Shown: piece by piece, positions 7,415-14,020 of the stretch
Layout: each line of letters starts with the position of its first letter
Position numbering within the stretch: position 1 is the first letter of the stretch
Position numbers and translations under genes: made by a program
Notes under the pieces: generated by a model
The model's input: the letters and a program-made list of their open reading frames with translations, nothing else
The model's database searches: none
Told to the model about the DNA's origin: nothing
From: SB15 sp964557285
GTDB taxonomy: Bacteria; Chloroflexota; Anaerolineae; Aggregatilineales; J027
Reading direction: 5' to 3'
NCBI GenBank assembly: GCA_964557285.1
Contig: CAZKZS010000105.1
Coordinates: 1 to 14,300 of the forward strand
Length of the DNA: 14,300 bases

Positions 7415-8266
7415 TCACGGCTTTAAATCCAACAGCGAAACTTCTGATAGGGCGGGAATGGCCTGCACGGTCGCCAGCATCTGCTGGTCATCTGTTCCCG
7501 CTAAGGTCAGGTTAAACGCGCCATCTTCCCGTTGAAATTGCAGCAGGGTATTTTGCGGATTTTGCCACGCAGCCAGATCTTCATCGGCGGCGTGAAGTGC
7601 CATGATAACCTGCGCGGTTGAAAAAGCGTCGCTGTCCATGCTGAAATGACTCGGTTTTTCAAACGGCCACCCGCCATCCTCATTTTGTACGGTTTTCAGA
7701 TAGCTTAGGGCGGGCGCGATATCAAGGCCATACGCGGCAGAGGCTTGAATACAAATGGCGGTGGTATTGGTGTCGCTGCTGCTTTCCGCCGTAAATCCCC
7801 ATCCCCCATCCTCATTCGCTGATTCTGGAAGGCGGGAAAGCATCACTTCTGGCGGCTTCAGGTCAGCCACATAAAACGCAACCAGCGCCAGACAGGTTTC
7901 ATAGGTGGTTGCAGATTCATGATGGAGAACATCTACCAGATTCACCCCTTCAAAATCAGAGGGGTCATGCTGAGTGAGGACAGCGACCAGCACCAATTTT
8001 GCGGCCAGCCCCACCGATAGGGTAGAACGATTCAGCGCGGCGTAGTCTTTAAGCACCCCTATAGACGCATCAGCATTAAAATTTTCATTGGCTGCCCATA
8101 ATGCGATCACGGCGTCAACAGTGATGCCGGGGCTGCTTCTGCGCGGGTCAAAGCTGTCCAGCCACCCGCCGTCCGCCTGCTGCTGGCTGTAAATCCACGT
8201 TACCGCCAGATCGATTTGCGCGAGAGGCGAGAGCAGAAAACTAAAAATCAGCAGAAGGTAAGTCAT
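7415..8266 (-). CDS. Exported prenyltransferase/squalene-cyclase-like toroid repeat protein
   Basis: 283 residues. The first 17 (MTYLLLIFSFLLSPLAQ) form a short hydrophobic signal-like segment. The rest repeats helical hairpins with the Q-x-x-DGGW signature: QQQADGGW (DGGW 32-35), NEDGGWGF (153-156), QNEDGGWPF (197-200) and a diverged QREDGAFN (248-251). That is the alpha/alpha-toroid fold shared by squalene cyclases, prenyltransferase beta subunits and cobalamin-binding proteins. No cyclase DxDD catalytic motif is visible, so it is more likely a ligand-binding or structural exported protein than an enzyme. It has no clear SD at ATG 8266, and a palindromic element lies just upstream. Its TGA stop is immediately adjacent to the stop of the convergent GT-C gene, with no terminator between. 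Confidence 0.75.
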   Translation of the reverse strand: MTYLLLIFSFLLSPLAQIDLAVTWIYSQQQADGGWLDSFDPRRSSPGITVDAVIALWAANENFNADASIGVLKDYAALNRSTLSVGLAAKLVLVAVLTQHDPSDFEGVNLVDVLHHESATTYETCLALVAFYVADLKPPEVMLSRLPESANEDGGWGFTAESSSDTNTTAICIQASAAYGLDIAPALSYLKTVQNEDGGWPFEKPSHFSMDSDAFSTAQVIMALHAADEDLAAWQNPQNTLLQFQREDGAFNLTLAGTDDQQMLATVQAIPALSEVSLLDLKP

Positions 8267-8281
8267 AGGAGTGAAAAGTGG

Positions 8282-8370
8282 GTAGGGGCGGGGACAAGGG
8301 CGTTTACGCCCGATTCCCGCCCTTTTTCGGGCAGGTATCGCTCACTGCGTTCGCTTGTCCCTGCCCCTAC
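8282..8370. repeat. 89-bp palindromic intergenic element
   Basis: The ends are a 17-bp inverted repeat with a single mismatch: GTAGGGGCGGGGACAAG (8282-8298) and CTTGTCCCTGCCCCTAC (8354-8370). Inside are smaller palindromes: GGGCGTTTACGCCC (8298-8311), and GCCC/GGGC around TTTTTC at about 8328-8341. It fills most of the 108 bases between two minus-strand genes. It encodes nothing and looks like a REP/MITE-type dispersed repeat or an RNA hairpin that could stop or stabilise the upstream oxidase transcript. No clear target duplication is visible. Confidence 0.75.
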
Positions 8371-8374
8371 GATA

Positions 8375-8689
8375 TTAATACCCTGCCAGCCCCTGCAAGC
8401 TGAGAATCACGGCCACCGCCATGATAATCGGCACAATAAACACCCAGGTATACAGGGGTGGGTCATATTTTAAGTGCATATAATAAGCACATACCAGGCC
8501 GGCTTTGGTGGTCATCAGCACAAGCAGGACAAGAATCGCCAGCACACCCGGCAGCGCGGAAGCCGCCAGTTCAAGCAGCGTCAGGATGGTCAGAACGGCA
8601 AAAACAAGGTTGTATGTCGGCTTCTTTGGGCCATGATGCACATGGGGAGTCTCATGAAGGTCGTCGCGGTATTTTTCAATAGCAGCCAT
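8375..8689 (-). CDS. ctaF: Cytochrome c oxidase subunit IV, prokaryotic type
   Basis: 104 residues with a His-rich cytoplasmic N-terminus (HETPHVHHGPKKPTY) and three hydrophobic helices (about 28-46, 48-72 and 80-100). The helix containing KAGLVCAYYMHLKYD is the hallmark of the COX4-pro family, a small accessory subunit of aa3/caa3 haem-copper oxidases needed for assembly or stability. ATG 8689 follows AGGAGC by 6 bases. That SD overlaps the TAG stop of the subunit III gene, so the two are translationally coupled. Confidence 0.88.
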   Translation of the reverse strand: MAAIEKYRDDLHETPHVHHGPKKPTYNLVFAVLTILTLLELAASALPGVLAILVLLVLMTTKAGLVCAYYMHLKYDPPLYTWVFIVPIIMAVAVILSLQGLAGY

Positions 8690-8698
8690 TTTTCGCTC

Positions 8699-9292
8699 CT
8701 ACATTAGATAAATGAGAGTGAACAGAACAATCCACACCACATCGACGAAGTGCCAGTACAAACCCATCACTTCGATTCCAATGGCTTTGTCTGGTGTAAA
8801 ATGACCCTTGAGAGCGCGGAAAAAATTCCCAAAAAGCCATAACACCCCGATAAACACATGAAACCCATGAAAACCGGTCAGCATGTAAAACGTGCTGCCG
8901 TACATGCTGCTGGTCAGAGTCAGGCCATGATGCGAAAGTTCCGTATACTCGACCATTTGCAGGATGATAAACGTTGTTCCCAGCGCTCCGGCAATAAATA
9001 ACGCCCGTGCCAGCGCTACCTGGTCGCCTTCCTGCACCGATGCCAGCGCCCGCACGACCATCCAGCTACTCATCAGCAAAAAGAAGGTATTTAAGCTGAG
9101 CAGGGGAATATTAAATTCCGGAGTATCGTACTTACTTTTGGCAAGCACCATCGCGCCAATCATCGAGCCAAACAGCATCACTTCGGAGGCAATATACAGC
9201 CACCAGCCGAATTTAAGCATCTCGTTGTGTTTTTCCGCGCTAATGCCATGCGCGTTCACAGCAGCATCCATAAATATCCCTGTTTGTACCAT
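8699..9292 (-). CDS. ctaE: Cytochrome c oxidase subunit III
   Basis: 197 residues, five membrane helices, the size of the short bacterial form. Family landmarks: KFGWWLYIASEVMLFGSMIGA, FHGFHVFIGVLWL, and the C-terminal signature GLYWHFVDVVWIVLFTLIYL. Subunit III surrounds the oxidase core and keeps proton uptake by subunit I efficient. Start choice is uncertain. ATG 9292 has an in-frame stop two codons upstream and would have a leader of only about 10 bases with no SD. ATG at 9271 (residue 8) has AGGGA about 5 bases upstream and fits the predicted promoter better. Subunits I and II are not in the window. Confidence 0.92.
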   Translation of the reverse strand: MVQTGIFMDAAVNAHGISAEKHNEMLKFGWWLYIASEVMLFGSMIGAMVLAKSKYDTPEFNIPLLSLNTFFLLMSSWMVVRALASVQEGDQVALARALFIAGALGTTFIILQMVEYTELSHHGLTLTSSMYGSTFYMLTGFHGFHVFIGVLWLFGNFFRALKGHFTPDKAIGIEVMGLYWHFVDVVWIVLFTLIYLM

Positions 9293-9308
9293 ATCTCACG
9301 AGCGCCGA

Positions 9309-9337
9309 ATTGTAACACGCTTTGCGGCAGGGTTCAA
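9309..9337 (-). promoter_or_regulatory. Predicted promoter of the ctaE-ctaF pair
   Basis: Read on the minus strand: TTGAAC (9337-9332), 17-base spacer, TACAAT (9314-9309). Initiation would fall near 9302. This suggests the oxidase pair is transcribed separately from the DUF4062 gene, which ends at 9367. Confidence 0.5.
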
Positions 9338-9366
9338 ACCAGAAATCACGTTTATTTAGGAGAAGC

Positions 9367-9837
9367 TCATTTGCCCTTCCGCGCCAGAATAGCCGCAATA
9401 TCCAGCAGCACTTTTTGAGTTAAATCCTGAGGGGTATCGAAATAACGGATGTCGGGGTTTTCCTGGGGGAAGCGGTCTATAAAAATTCGCATCAGCGCCC
9501 CCTGAAAATCCGTATGCAGATGTTCAATGGCCCAGCTTGCTTTGGGGTCTGCCAGGTAAATCAAACGGGGTATTTGCAAGCGCAGCGCTTCTTCATACAA
9601 AAGTTCCGTCAGGGACAGTTCAAAATCCTTCAGAATGTCCCCATAGCGGCTGGCATAAATGCCTATAAAAATCTCAGCTTTGCGAAGGGCTTCCACATGG
9701 GCAAGCACCGGATTTTTTGGGTCACGCGGCGCGGCTTCGGCAAGAGTCATGCCGTTTTCCTGAATTGCCCGTGCCAGCGCCTGAGAATGGAGCGCTAAAT
9801 CTTCAAACGTGGAACTGATAAAAACCCGGATGCCCAT
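9367..9837 (-). CDS. Stand-alone DUF4062 domain protein
   Basis: 156 residues from ATG 9837; two in-frame TTG codons (9843, 9840) lie upstream, but the ATG gives the usual beginning MGIRVFISSTFEDL. RVFISSTFEDL, then AEIFIGIYASRYG and LTELLYEEALRLQIPRLIYL, are the DUF4062 pattern, a Rossmann-like fold resembling TIR domains. In many proteins DUF4062 is the N-terminal sensor or effector of large NTPase (NACHT/STAND-like) regulators. Here it stands alone, with only about 40 residues after the core and no NTPase domain in the window. No partner function can be read from the neighbours. Its SD is weak (GGGCGGG). A candidate promoter lies at 9865-9892. Confidence 0.85.
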   Translation of the reverse strand: MGIRVFISSTFEDLALHSQALARAIQENGMTLAEAAPRDPKNPVLAHVEALRKAEIFIGIYASRYGDILKDFELSLTELLYEEALRLQIPRLIYLADPKASWAIEHLHTDFQGALMRIFIDRFPQENPDIRYFDTPQDLTQKVLLDIAAILARKGK

Positions 9838-9864
9838 CAACAACCCGCCCTATTTGAGTCACAG

Positions 9865-9892
9865 ATTAGCATCAAACCTGTTTCAGGGTCAA
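9865..9892 (-). promoter_or_regulatory. Possible promoter of the DUF4062 gene
   Basis: On the minus strand TTGACC (9892-9887) is separated by 16 bases from GCTAAT (9870-9865). The -35 overlaps the stop codon of the upstream 240-residue gene. The -10 is imperfect. Confidence 0.35.
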
Positions 9893-10611
9893 GGCGTGGC
9901 GGAAGGAATCGCCTGCCGGTAGGCAGACGCAACAATTGTGACCATATGACTTTGCAGGGCTTGAATATCTTTTTGTGTCGCGCCAGGCGTAATTAGCATA
10001 AGGATGTTGCCCATCCGAAGCGCAATCCATTCGCTGCCGTAATTTTTCAGAGAACGGGCTTCTACATCAATTTTATTGCCGTAAGCAAATGAGCCTGTCC
10101 GGTCCGGGGAACTCAAAATGCGTGTGCGGTCAATGTAATCCATCATCAGGTCATCTTTGCTGCTGTAGCTCAGCACGACTACTCGCTGCGTTGCCCCGTT
10201 TTCATCCGTCCAGGCAAAACTATAAGCATCCCGGTTGCGCCAGCGCTGGCCGTCTGGCCCCAGATAGGCGGCGAAGGTCGGGTCTTTAACAGGCGCAGCA
10301 AAATTCGCGTGAACATGGGTCATCACCGTAAAAGCATCGGTATCCGGTAAATCTTCGGGAGAAGGAATACTGGAAATGCGCCAGAAAATCACGGCAGTCA
10401 GGAACAGGCAGCTTAATAGCAGCCCGACTCCGGTATAGGCCAGCGCCCGACGGCTGTACGTACCAAAAGCAGTGTCTACATCCTGAAGCCAGTATTCACG
10501 TTTAAGCGCCGCGCCCGCCTGTGCTTCAATTTCACGGGCGCGTTCGAGATGGGCAAGGGGGGGATGTTCCGGCAGAACCAGTTTTTTCTTGTTGGGATCA
10601 TCCAGACTCAT
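9889..10611 (-). CDS. Unrecognised protein with one membrane helix
   Basis: 240 residues; I do not recognise a family. The N-terminal 50 residues are charged (MSLDDPNKKK, then HLERAREIEAQAGAALKREY) and probably cytoplasmic. One hydrophobic helix follows at about 57-77. The remaining 160 residues would lie outside and look like a compact alpha/beta domain (strands QRVVVLSYSS, GSEWIALRMGNILMLITP). The gene starts inside the end of the 141-residue gene (14-base overlap), with GGAGG about 12 bases upstream of ATG 10611, so translation is probably coupled. It belongs to a run of membrane-anchored small genes after der. Confidence 0.75.
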   Translation of the reverse strand: MSLDDPNKKKLVLPEHPPLAHLERAREIEAQAGAALKREYWLQDVDTAFGTYSRRALAYTGVGLLLSCLFLTAVIFWRISSIPSPEDLPDTDAFTVMTHVHANFAAPVKDPTFAAYLGPDGQRWRNRDAYSFAWTDENGATQRVVVLSYSSKDDLMMDYIDRTRILSSPDRTGSFAYGNKIDVEARSLKNYGSEWIALRMGNILMLITPGATQKDIQALQSHMVTIVASAYRQAIPSATP

Positions 10612-11023
10612 CGCTCGAAATATCCTCCACCGAACCCCCTGCTATCCGGCTGCGGCTTTCATCGGTCAGAGTGACTGACTCCGGGCAGCCTTCTACCTCA
10701 CTCAGAATCACTTCCAGCGTGTTAATGCCCGCGTTGGCCGTGACGGAAGGGCTTTTTCTGCCTCCGGCGGTTGCGCTCATCGGGGCGGACTCGCGTATCC
10801 AGTACACCACATTAATCCGATAGCGGCTGCCATCTTTCCAGCAGGTCGCATCGTAAACAATCAAGTTGTCATCGGCAGGCAGATTCATGCCCAGTGTCCG
10901 GCCAATGCTAACATACAGGTCAGTGGTAAAAAGCAGGATGGCGCACAGCAACGGCGGCAGCAAAATGAGCAGGAGCAGTACCATGATCGTGGATGAACTG
11001 GTTGTCTCCTGCTGTGTATCCAT
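10598..11023 (-). CDS. Unrecognised small membrane-anchored protein
   Basis: 141 residues. A Ser/Thr-rich head is followed by one long hydrophobic helix (about 13-33). A short domain with two cysteines nearby in sequence (Cys27 in the helix and Cys61) and the strand RYRINVVYWI come next. The last 60 residues are polar and of low complexity. No family is recognised. ATG 11023 has AAGGGG only a few bases upstream. It starts 6 bases after the 90-residue gene ends and overlaps the next gene by 14 bases, so the three probably form one unit with der. Confidence 0.65.
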   Translation of the reverse strand: MDTQQETTSSSTIMVLLLLILLPPLLCAILLFTTDLYVSIGRTLGMNLPADDNLIVYDATCWKDGSRYRINVVYWIRESAPMSATAGGRKSPSVTANAGINTLEVILSEVEGCPESVTLTDESRSRIAGGSVEDISSDESG

Positions 11024-11029
11024 AGCCCC

Positions 11030-11302
11030 TTACCTGTGTTGATCCAGATACTCAGGCAGTGTATCTTCTGGCTCGCAATTCTGCAAATTTGCAGACGTGT
11101 TTTCCTGTCCGGTCACTACCGGAGTCAGGGTATCTTCATCGGTGCTGGTTGCCCGCACAGGGGGATGCTCTCCCGTGACCCGCCGGACAGGACGCAGGGG
11201 AGAGCGCAGGGGAGCATTTTCAATGGCGGGTGGCAGTGTATCTTCTTTCATCTCGACCACATGGGGGTCGCGTTTGGTTTCTGATGATGGGCAGTCCGTC
11301 AT
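11030..11302 (-). CDS. Small Pro/Glu-rich protein with three EDTL repeats
   Basis: 90 residues, polar, with no membrane helix and no recognised domain. It contains three copies of a short motif: EDTLPP (20-25), EDTLTP (56-61) and EDTLPE (79-84), spaced by disordered-looking linkers. This suggests a linear binding motif presented several times. ATG 11302 lies 11 bases after the der stop, and an AAGGAG overlapping the end of der could serve as a distant SD. The spacing and strand fit an operon with der. It could be a spurious frame, but the repeats and tight spacing favour a real gene. Confidence 0.5.
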   Translation of the reverse strand: MTDCPSSETKRDPHVVEMKEDTLPPAIENAPLRSPLRPVRRVTGEHPPVRATSTDEDTLTPVVTGQENTSANLQNCEPEDTLPEYLDQHR

Positions 11303-11313
11303 GGAATTAGACG

Positions 11314-12690
11314 TTACTCCTTGTCTCCACTACGGGAGCGAAAACTGAGGCGAATAGGTGTCCCAGTAAAAGGGTACTCCTGTCGGATGCAGTTTTCAAG
11401 ATAACGTTCATAGGTCAAATGTACTAATTCGGGGTCGTTGACGTGAAACAAAAAGGTCGGCGGATCAACACGCACCTGTGAGCCGTAGTAGATTTTGAGC
11501 TTTCTCGGCTGCTTGCTGGCGGGGGCGTGCCGCATCACTGCCTCCCGGATGATTCGATTCAGTTCCGACGTTGGAATCCGCCGCATCCGTTCTTCCTGTA
11601 CCAGCACGGCGGTTTCCAGCACCTGATGAATCCGTTTACCCGTCAGGGCGCTGATGTACAGAATAGGCGCATAGGAGATAAAATTTAAATCCTGCCGCAC
11701 TTTTTTCTCAAACTCGTTGATGGTGAACGAGTCTTTTTCTACTGCATCCCATTTATTGACGACGATGATGACACTCTTTTTCTCATCGACAATCATGCCG
11801 GCGATATGGGTGTCCTGCGCGGTTACACCATCAATAGCGTCAATCAGCAGCAGGGCAACATCTGCTCGTTGAATCGAACGGTAAGCCCGCAAAACGCTGT
11901 ATTTTTCGATGCCCGGCTCGACCTTACCCCGCCGTCGGATGCCTGCCGTATCTATCAGGGTAATCGTTTCGTTGTAATAGGTAATCTGGGTATCAATAGC
12001 GTCGCGGGTTGTCCCTGCTACATCGGATACAATCGAACGTTCTTCCCCCAGGAGTTTGTTAAGCAGACTGGATTTTCCTACATTAGGCCGCCCGACAATA
12101 GCAACTTTGAGAGTTTCATCTTCGGTTTCGGGGTCAAATTCCGGCTTACTGGGCAGGGCATTGACTACTGCATCTAACAAATCGCCTGTCCCTGTACCGT
12201 GCAGAGCGCTAAGGCCAATCACTTCACCCAGACCAAGCGCGTAAAAATCCACGGTTTCGGACATACGCTGTTCATTGTCGCCTTTGTTGGCCGCCACAAT
12301 AACGGGCTTGTCGCTGCGGCGGAGAATATCGGCAATTTCTTCATCTGCCGCCGTAACCCCATCCAGAACATCGACCACCATGACAATCACATCGGCTTCT
12401 CGAATCGCTACCATAGCCTGAGAACGGATTTCGGGGACAAAAGCCGCTGAACCTTCTGCCAGAGGCGATGTGGCAATAATATCTTCATTTTTCGGGGTAT
12501 AAATTTCAATGCCGCCCGTATCTACTATGGAAAAGAGGATTCCCTGCCAATCCACATCTCCGTATATGCGGTCACGCGTTGTACCGGGAATTTCAGAGGT
12601 AACAGCCTTACGTTCCCCAACCAGTCGATTGAACAGCGTTGATTTGCCTACATTGGGTCGTCCGACCAGGGCAACCAGTGATTTTTTCAT
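11314..12690 (-). CDS. der: GTPase Der (EngA), ribosome biogenesis
   Basis: 458 residues, within the family range. It is a tandem-GTPase protein that acts in assembly of the 50S ribosomal subunit. Domain 1: P-loop GRPNVGKS (10-17), PGTTRDRIYG switch I, DTGG (57-60), NKGD (135-138). Domain 2: P-loop GRPNVGKS (200-207), AGTTRDAIDT, DTAG (247-250), NKWD (312-315). The C-terminal KH-like domain (about 350-450) includes LKIYYGSQVRVDPPTFLFHVN and ends FTGTPIRLSFRSR. No strong SD precedes ATG 12690. The upstream region holds the tandem hairpins at 12755-12898. It is followed closely by three small genes. Confidence 0.97.
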   Translation of the reverse strand: MKKSLVALVGRPNVGKSTLFNRLVGERKAVTSEIPGTTRDRIYGDVDWQGILFSIVDTGGIEIYTPKNEDIIATSPLAEGSAAFVPEIRSQAMVAIREADVIVMVVDVLDGVTAADEEIADILRRSDKPVIVAANKGDNEQRMSETVDFYALGLGEVIGLSALHGTGTGDLLDAVVNALPSKPEFDPETEDETLKVAIVGRPNVGKSSLLNKLLGEERSIVSDVAGTTRDAIDTQITYYNETITLIDTAGIRRRGKVEPGIEKYSVLRAYRSIQRADVALLLIDAIDGVTAQDTHIAGMIVDEKKSVIIVVNKWDAVEKDSFTINEFEKKVRQDLNFISYAPILYISALTGKRIHQVLETAVLVQEERMRRIPTSELNRIIREAVMRHAPASKQPRKLKIYYGSQVRVDPPTFLFHVNDPELVHLTYERYLENCIRQEYPFTGTPIRLSFRSRSGDKE

Positions 12691-13011
12691 TGCGGTTTTG
12701 TGTCGTTTCTGTTGATATGATAGTGGTTATTTTACGGGAAAATCGTTTAAAAAATAAGTAGCATTCTACGACTTGGGGTGGGAGCCAAAGGGGGATAGCC
12801 GCAGAATGCTTACTTAATAAACTATGTCCCTATTAAAGAGGGAACCTATGCTTGATGGCCTGATTGGGTGGGAGCCAGGAAGGGGAAAGGCCACCAAGTT
12901 CTATCTAACTAAAATGATACCTTTAATTCTGAAAAAAGTATAGTGAGTATTTCATTAGAATTTGTGACAAACTTAGAAAAAAGTTGTTAAAGGATTGACA
13001 GGGAGGTGATT
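12691..13011. promoter_or_regulatory. Divergent intergenic region with tandem hairpins
   Basis: About 320 bases without a gene, between der (-) and the 13012 gene (+). The two related hairpins at 12755-12898 dominate it. A 5-bp hairpin (TCCCT 12827-12831 with AGGGA 12839-12843) sits between them. The remaining bases are AT-rich. A TATAGT at 12939-12944 on the plus strand and TTGTGA-17-TGTTAA (12962-12990) are weak promoter candidates for the gene at 13012. Confidence 0.6.
12755..12898. other. Tandem hairpin element with conserved GGGTGGGAGCCA cores
   Basis: Hairpin A: TAAGTAGCATTCT (12755-12767) pairs with AGAATGCT-T-ACTTA (12803-12816), 13 bp with one bulged T. Hairpin B: CTTGATGGCC (12851-12860) pairs with GGCCACCAAG (12889-12898), 9 bp with one mismatch. 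The insides share the identical 12-mer GGGTGGGAGCCA (12776-12787 and 12866-12877, 90 bases apart), followed by G4-5 then A. The stems differ in sequence while the inside is kept, as expected of a structured RNA. On the minus strand hairpin A is followed by six Ts. I do not recognise a known riboswitch class. Confidence 0.6.
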
Positions 13012-13989
13012 ATGAAAATTTTGCTAGACGATCATTTGGGGGATGCCACTTTTGCCCAACAGGTGAAAAAGGACCTTAAAAATGCTGGATTTCTGCTCAC
13101 AGACTTGCTGGCAGAAGCAGATGGGATCGTGCTTTTGCAGGTGGAAGGAGAAATTCCCCGCATAAATCGCCCTGTGTACATAGCCAAAACCCCCAATGAG
13201 TATGATGCTCAGCAGATGATAGAAGTTTTAAATGCCCCCCTCCGGCTGGCAGATGACTTAAAAAATCTGGAAGTCAAAATTCAACAGTTTGAGGCTGCCC
13301 CCCTCGTTTATGAGGAAATACCCGCAAAGCAAGAATCACCTATCCTCGAAGCTGAAAAACAGGAACAGCCTCAGGATGAATCTGTTTCACTGTGGTGGGA
13401 AAGTGCTTTTATCTGGCTGCCCCTGTTGATTCCAGCCACAGCATACGTACTTGAAACCGTGCCAGAACGCCCCTATAGTCTACTGCCCAGTCTGATTCTG
13501 CTGCTGGCGCTGATATGGGTGTGGTATCTGGTTGCCAAGAACGGCTTTCACCCTTCGGAAACCTATTCCGGCAGCCTGACTTATTCTTTAATCATTCTGG
13601 TTAGCGGTATGGGAATCGTTGGTACTGCCTACCCGCTAATTCAGCAGTCAAATACGCTGCCTACCGCTATGATTTTAGGATTGGCCTACGGCGGCGGTTG
13701 GGGCGCTGCCCAGAAATACGGCGGCCACACGATGATTTACCGGGTGGCTGCGCTGGTCATTTTTCTGGCAGGGATTTTAAGCGGTGGCCTGCTGCTGTGG
13801 GAGAGTAATTGGAAAATGAGCAGGATAGCGGAGGCGTTAGGTTTTACCCTAATTTCTCTATTTTATATGACACTGGCATCGGCGCTGTTTGCCAATATGC
13901 CATCCTGGGCGCGGTTTCTGGTGCTGAGTCTGGTGTATGGTTTCCTGATGTGGCTGTATTGGTTGGGCGGCTGGCAGCAGGTTTTGTGA
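13012..13989 (+). CDS. Unrecognised protein: soluble N-terminal domain plus seven membrane helices
   Basis: 325 residues from ATG 13012, which has a very strong SD (GGGAGGTGAT) 5 bases upstream; the GTG at 13006 lies inside that SD and is unlikely to be used. Residues 1-75 form a small soluble alpha/beta domain (KILLDDHLGDATFAQQVKKD, NAGFLLTDLLAEADGIVLLQ, RPVYIAKTPNEYD), whose layout resembles a reduced TIR- or receiver-like fold. Residues 78-95 may be a short helix, and 96-125 are an acidic linker. Residues 128-320 hold about seven helices, with a glycine-rich stretch GLAYGGGWGAAQKYGG at 223-238. No family is recognised. It might sense or signal at the membrane; this is a guess from architecture. 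It is followed after 31 bases by another gene on the same strand. Confidence 0.75.
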   Translation: MKILLDDHLGDATFAQQVKKDLKNAGFLLTDLLAEADGIVLLQVEGEIPRINRPVYIAKTPNEYDAQQMIEVLNAPLRLADDLKNLEVKIQQFEAAPLVYEEIPAKQESPILEAEKQEQPQDESVSLWWESAFIWLPLLIPATAYVLETVPERPYSLLPSLILLLALIWVWYLVAKNGFHPSETYSGSLTYSLIILVSGMGIVGTAYPLIQQSNTLPTAMILGLAYGGGWGAAQKYGGHTMIYRVAALVIFLAGILSGGLLLWESNWKMSRIAEALGFTLISLFYMTLASALFANMPSWARFLVLSLVYGFLMWLYWLGGWQQVL

Positions 13990-14020
13990 TATGCTGGAAT
14001 AAACGCAATGAGGAAAAATC

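Noticed and set aside
8216..8473. Plus-strand frame across the 89-bp palindrome
   Set aside because: It is made mostly of the inverted repeat and antisense of ctaF, and has no recognisable domain.
10625..10745. Possible repeat-derived stretch in the 141-residue protein (LEVILSEVEGCPESV resembles translated dispersed repeats)
   Set aside because: No palindrome or second copy is visible in the window, so the resemblance alone is not enough.
11806..12177. 123-residue plus-strand frame opposite der
   Set aside because: It is a shadow of der; der has both full GTPase motif sets.
12755..12898. Match of the tandem hairpins to a c-di-GMP-I, glycine or guanidine-II riboswitch, or to integron attC sites
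   Set aside because: The core GGGTGGGAGCCA does not fit the conserved bases I know for those classes, and the attC end motifs are absent.
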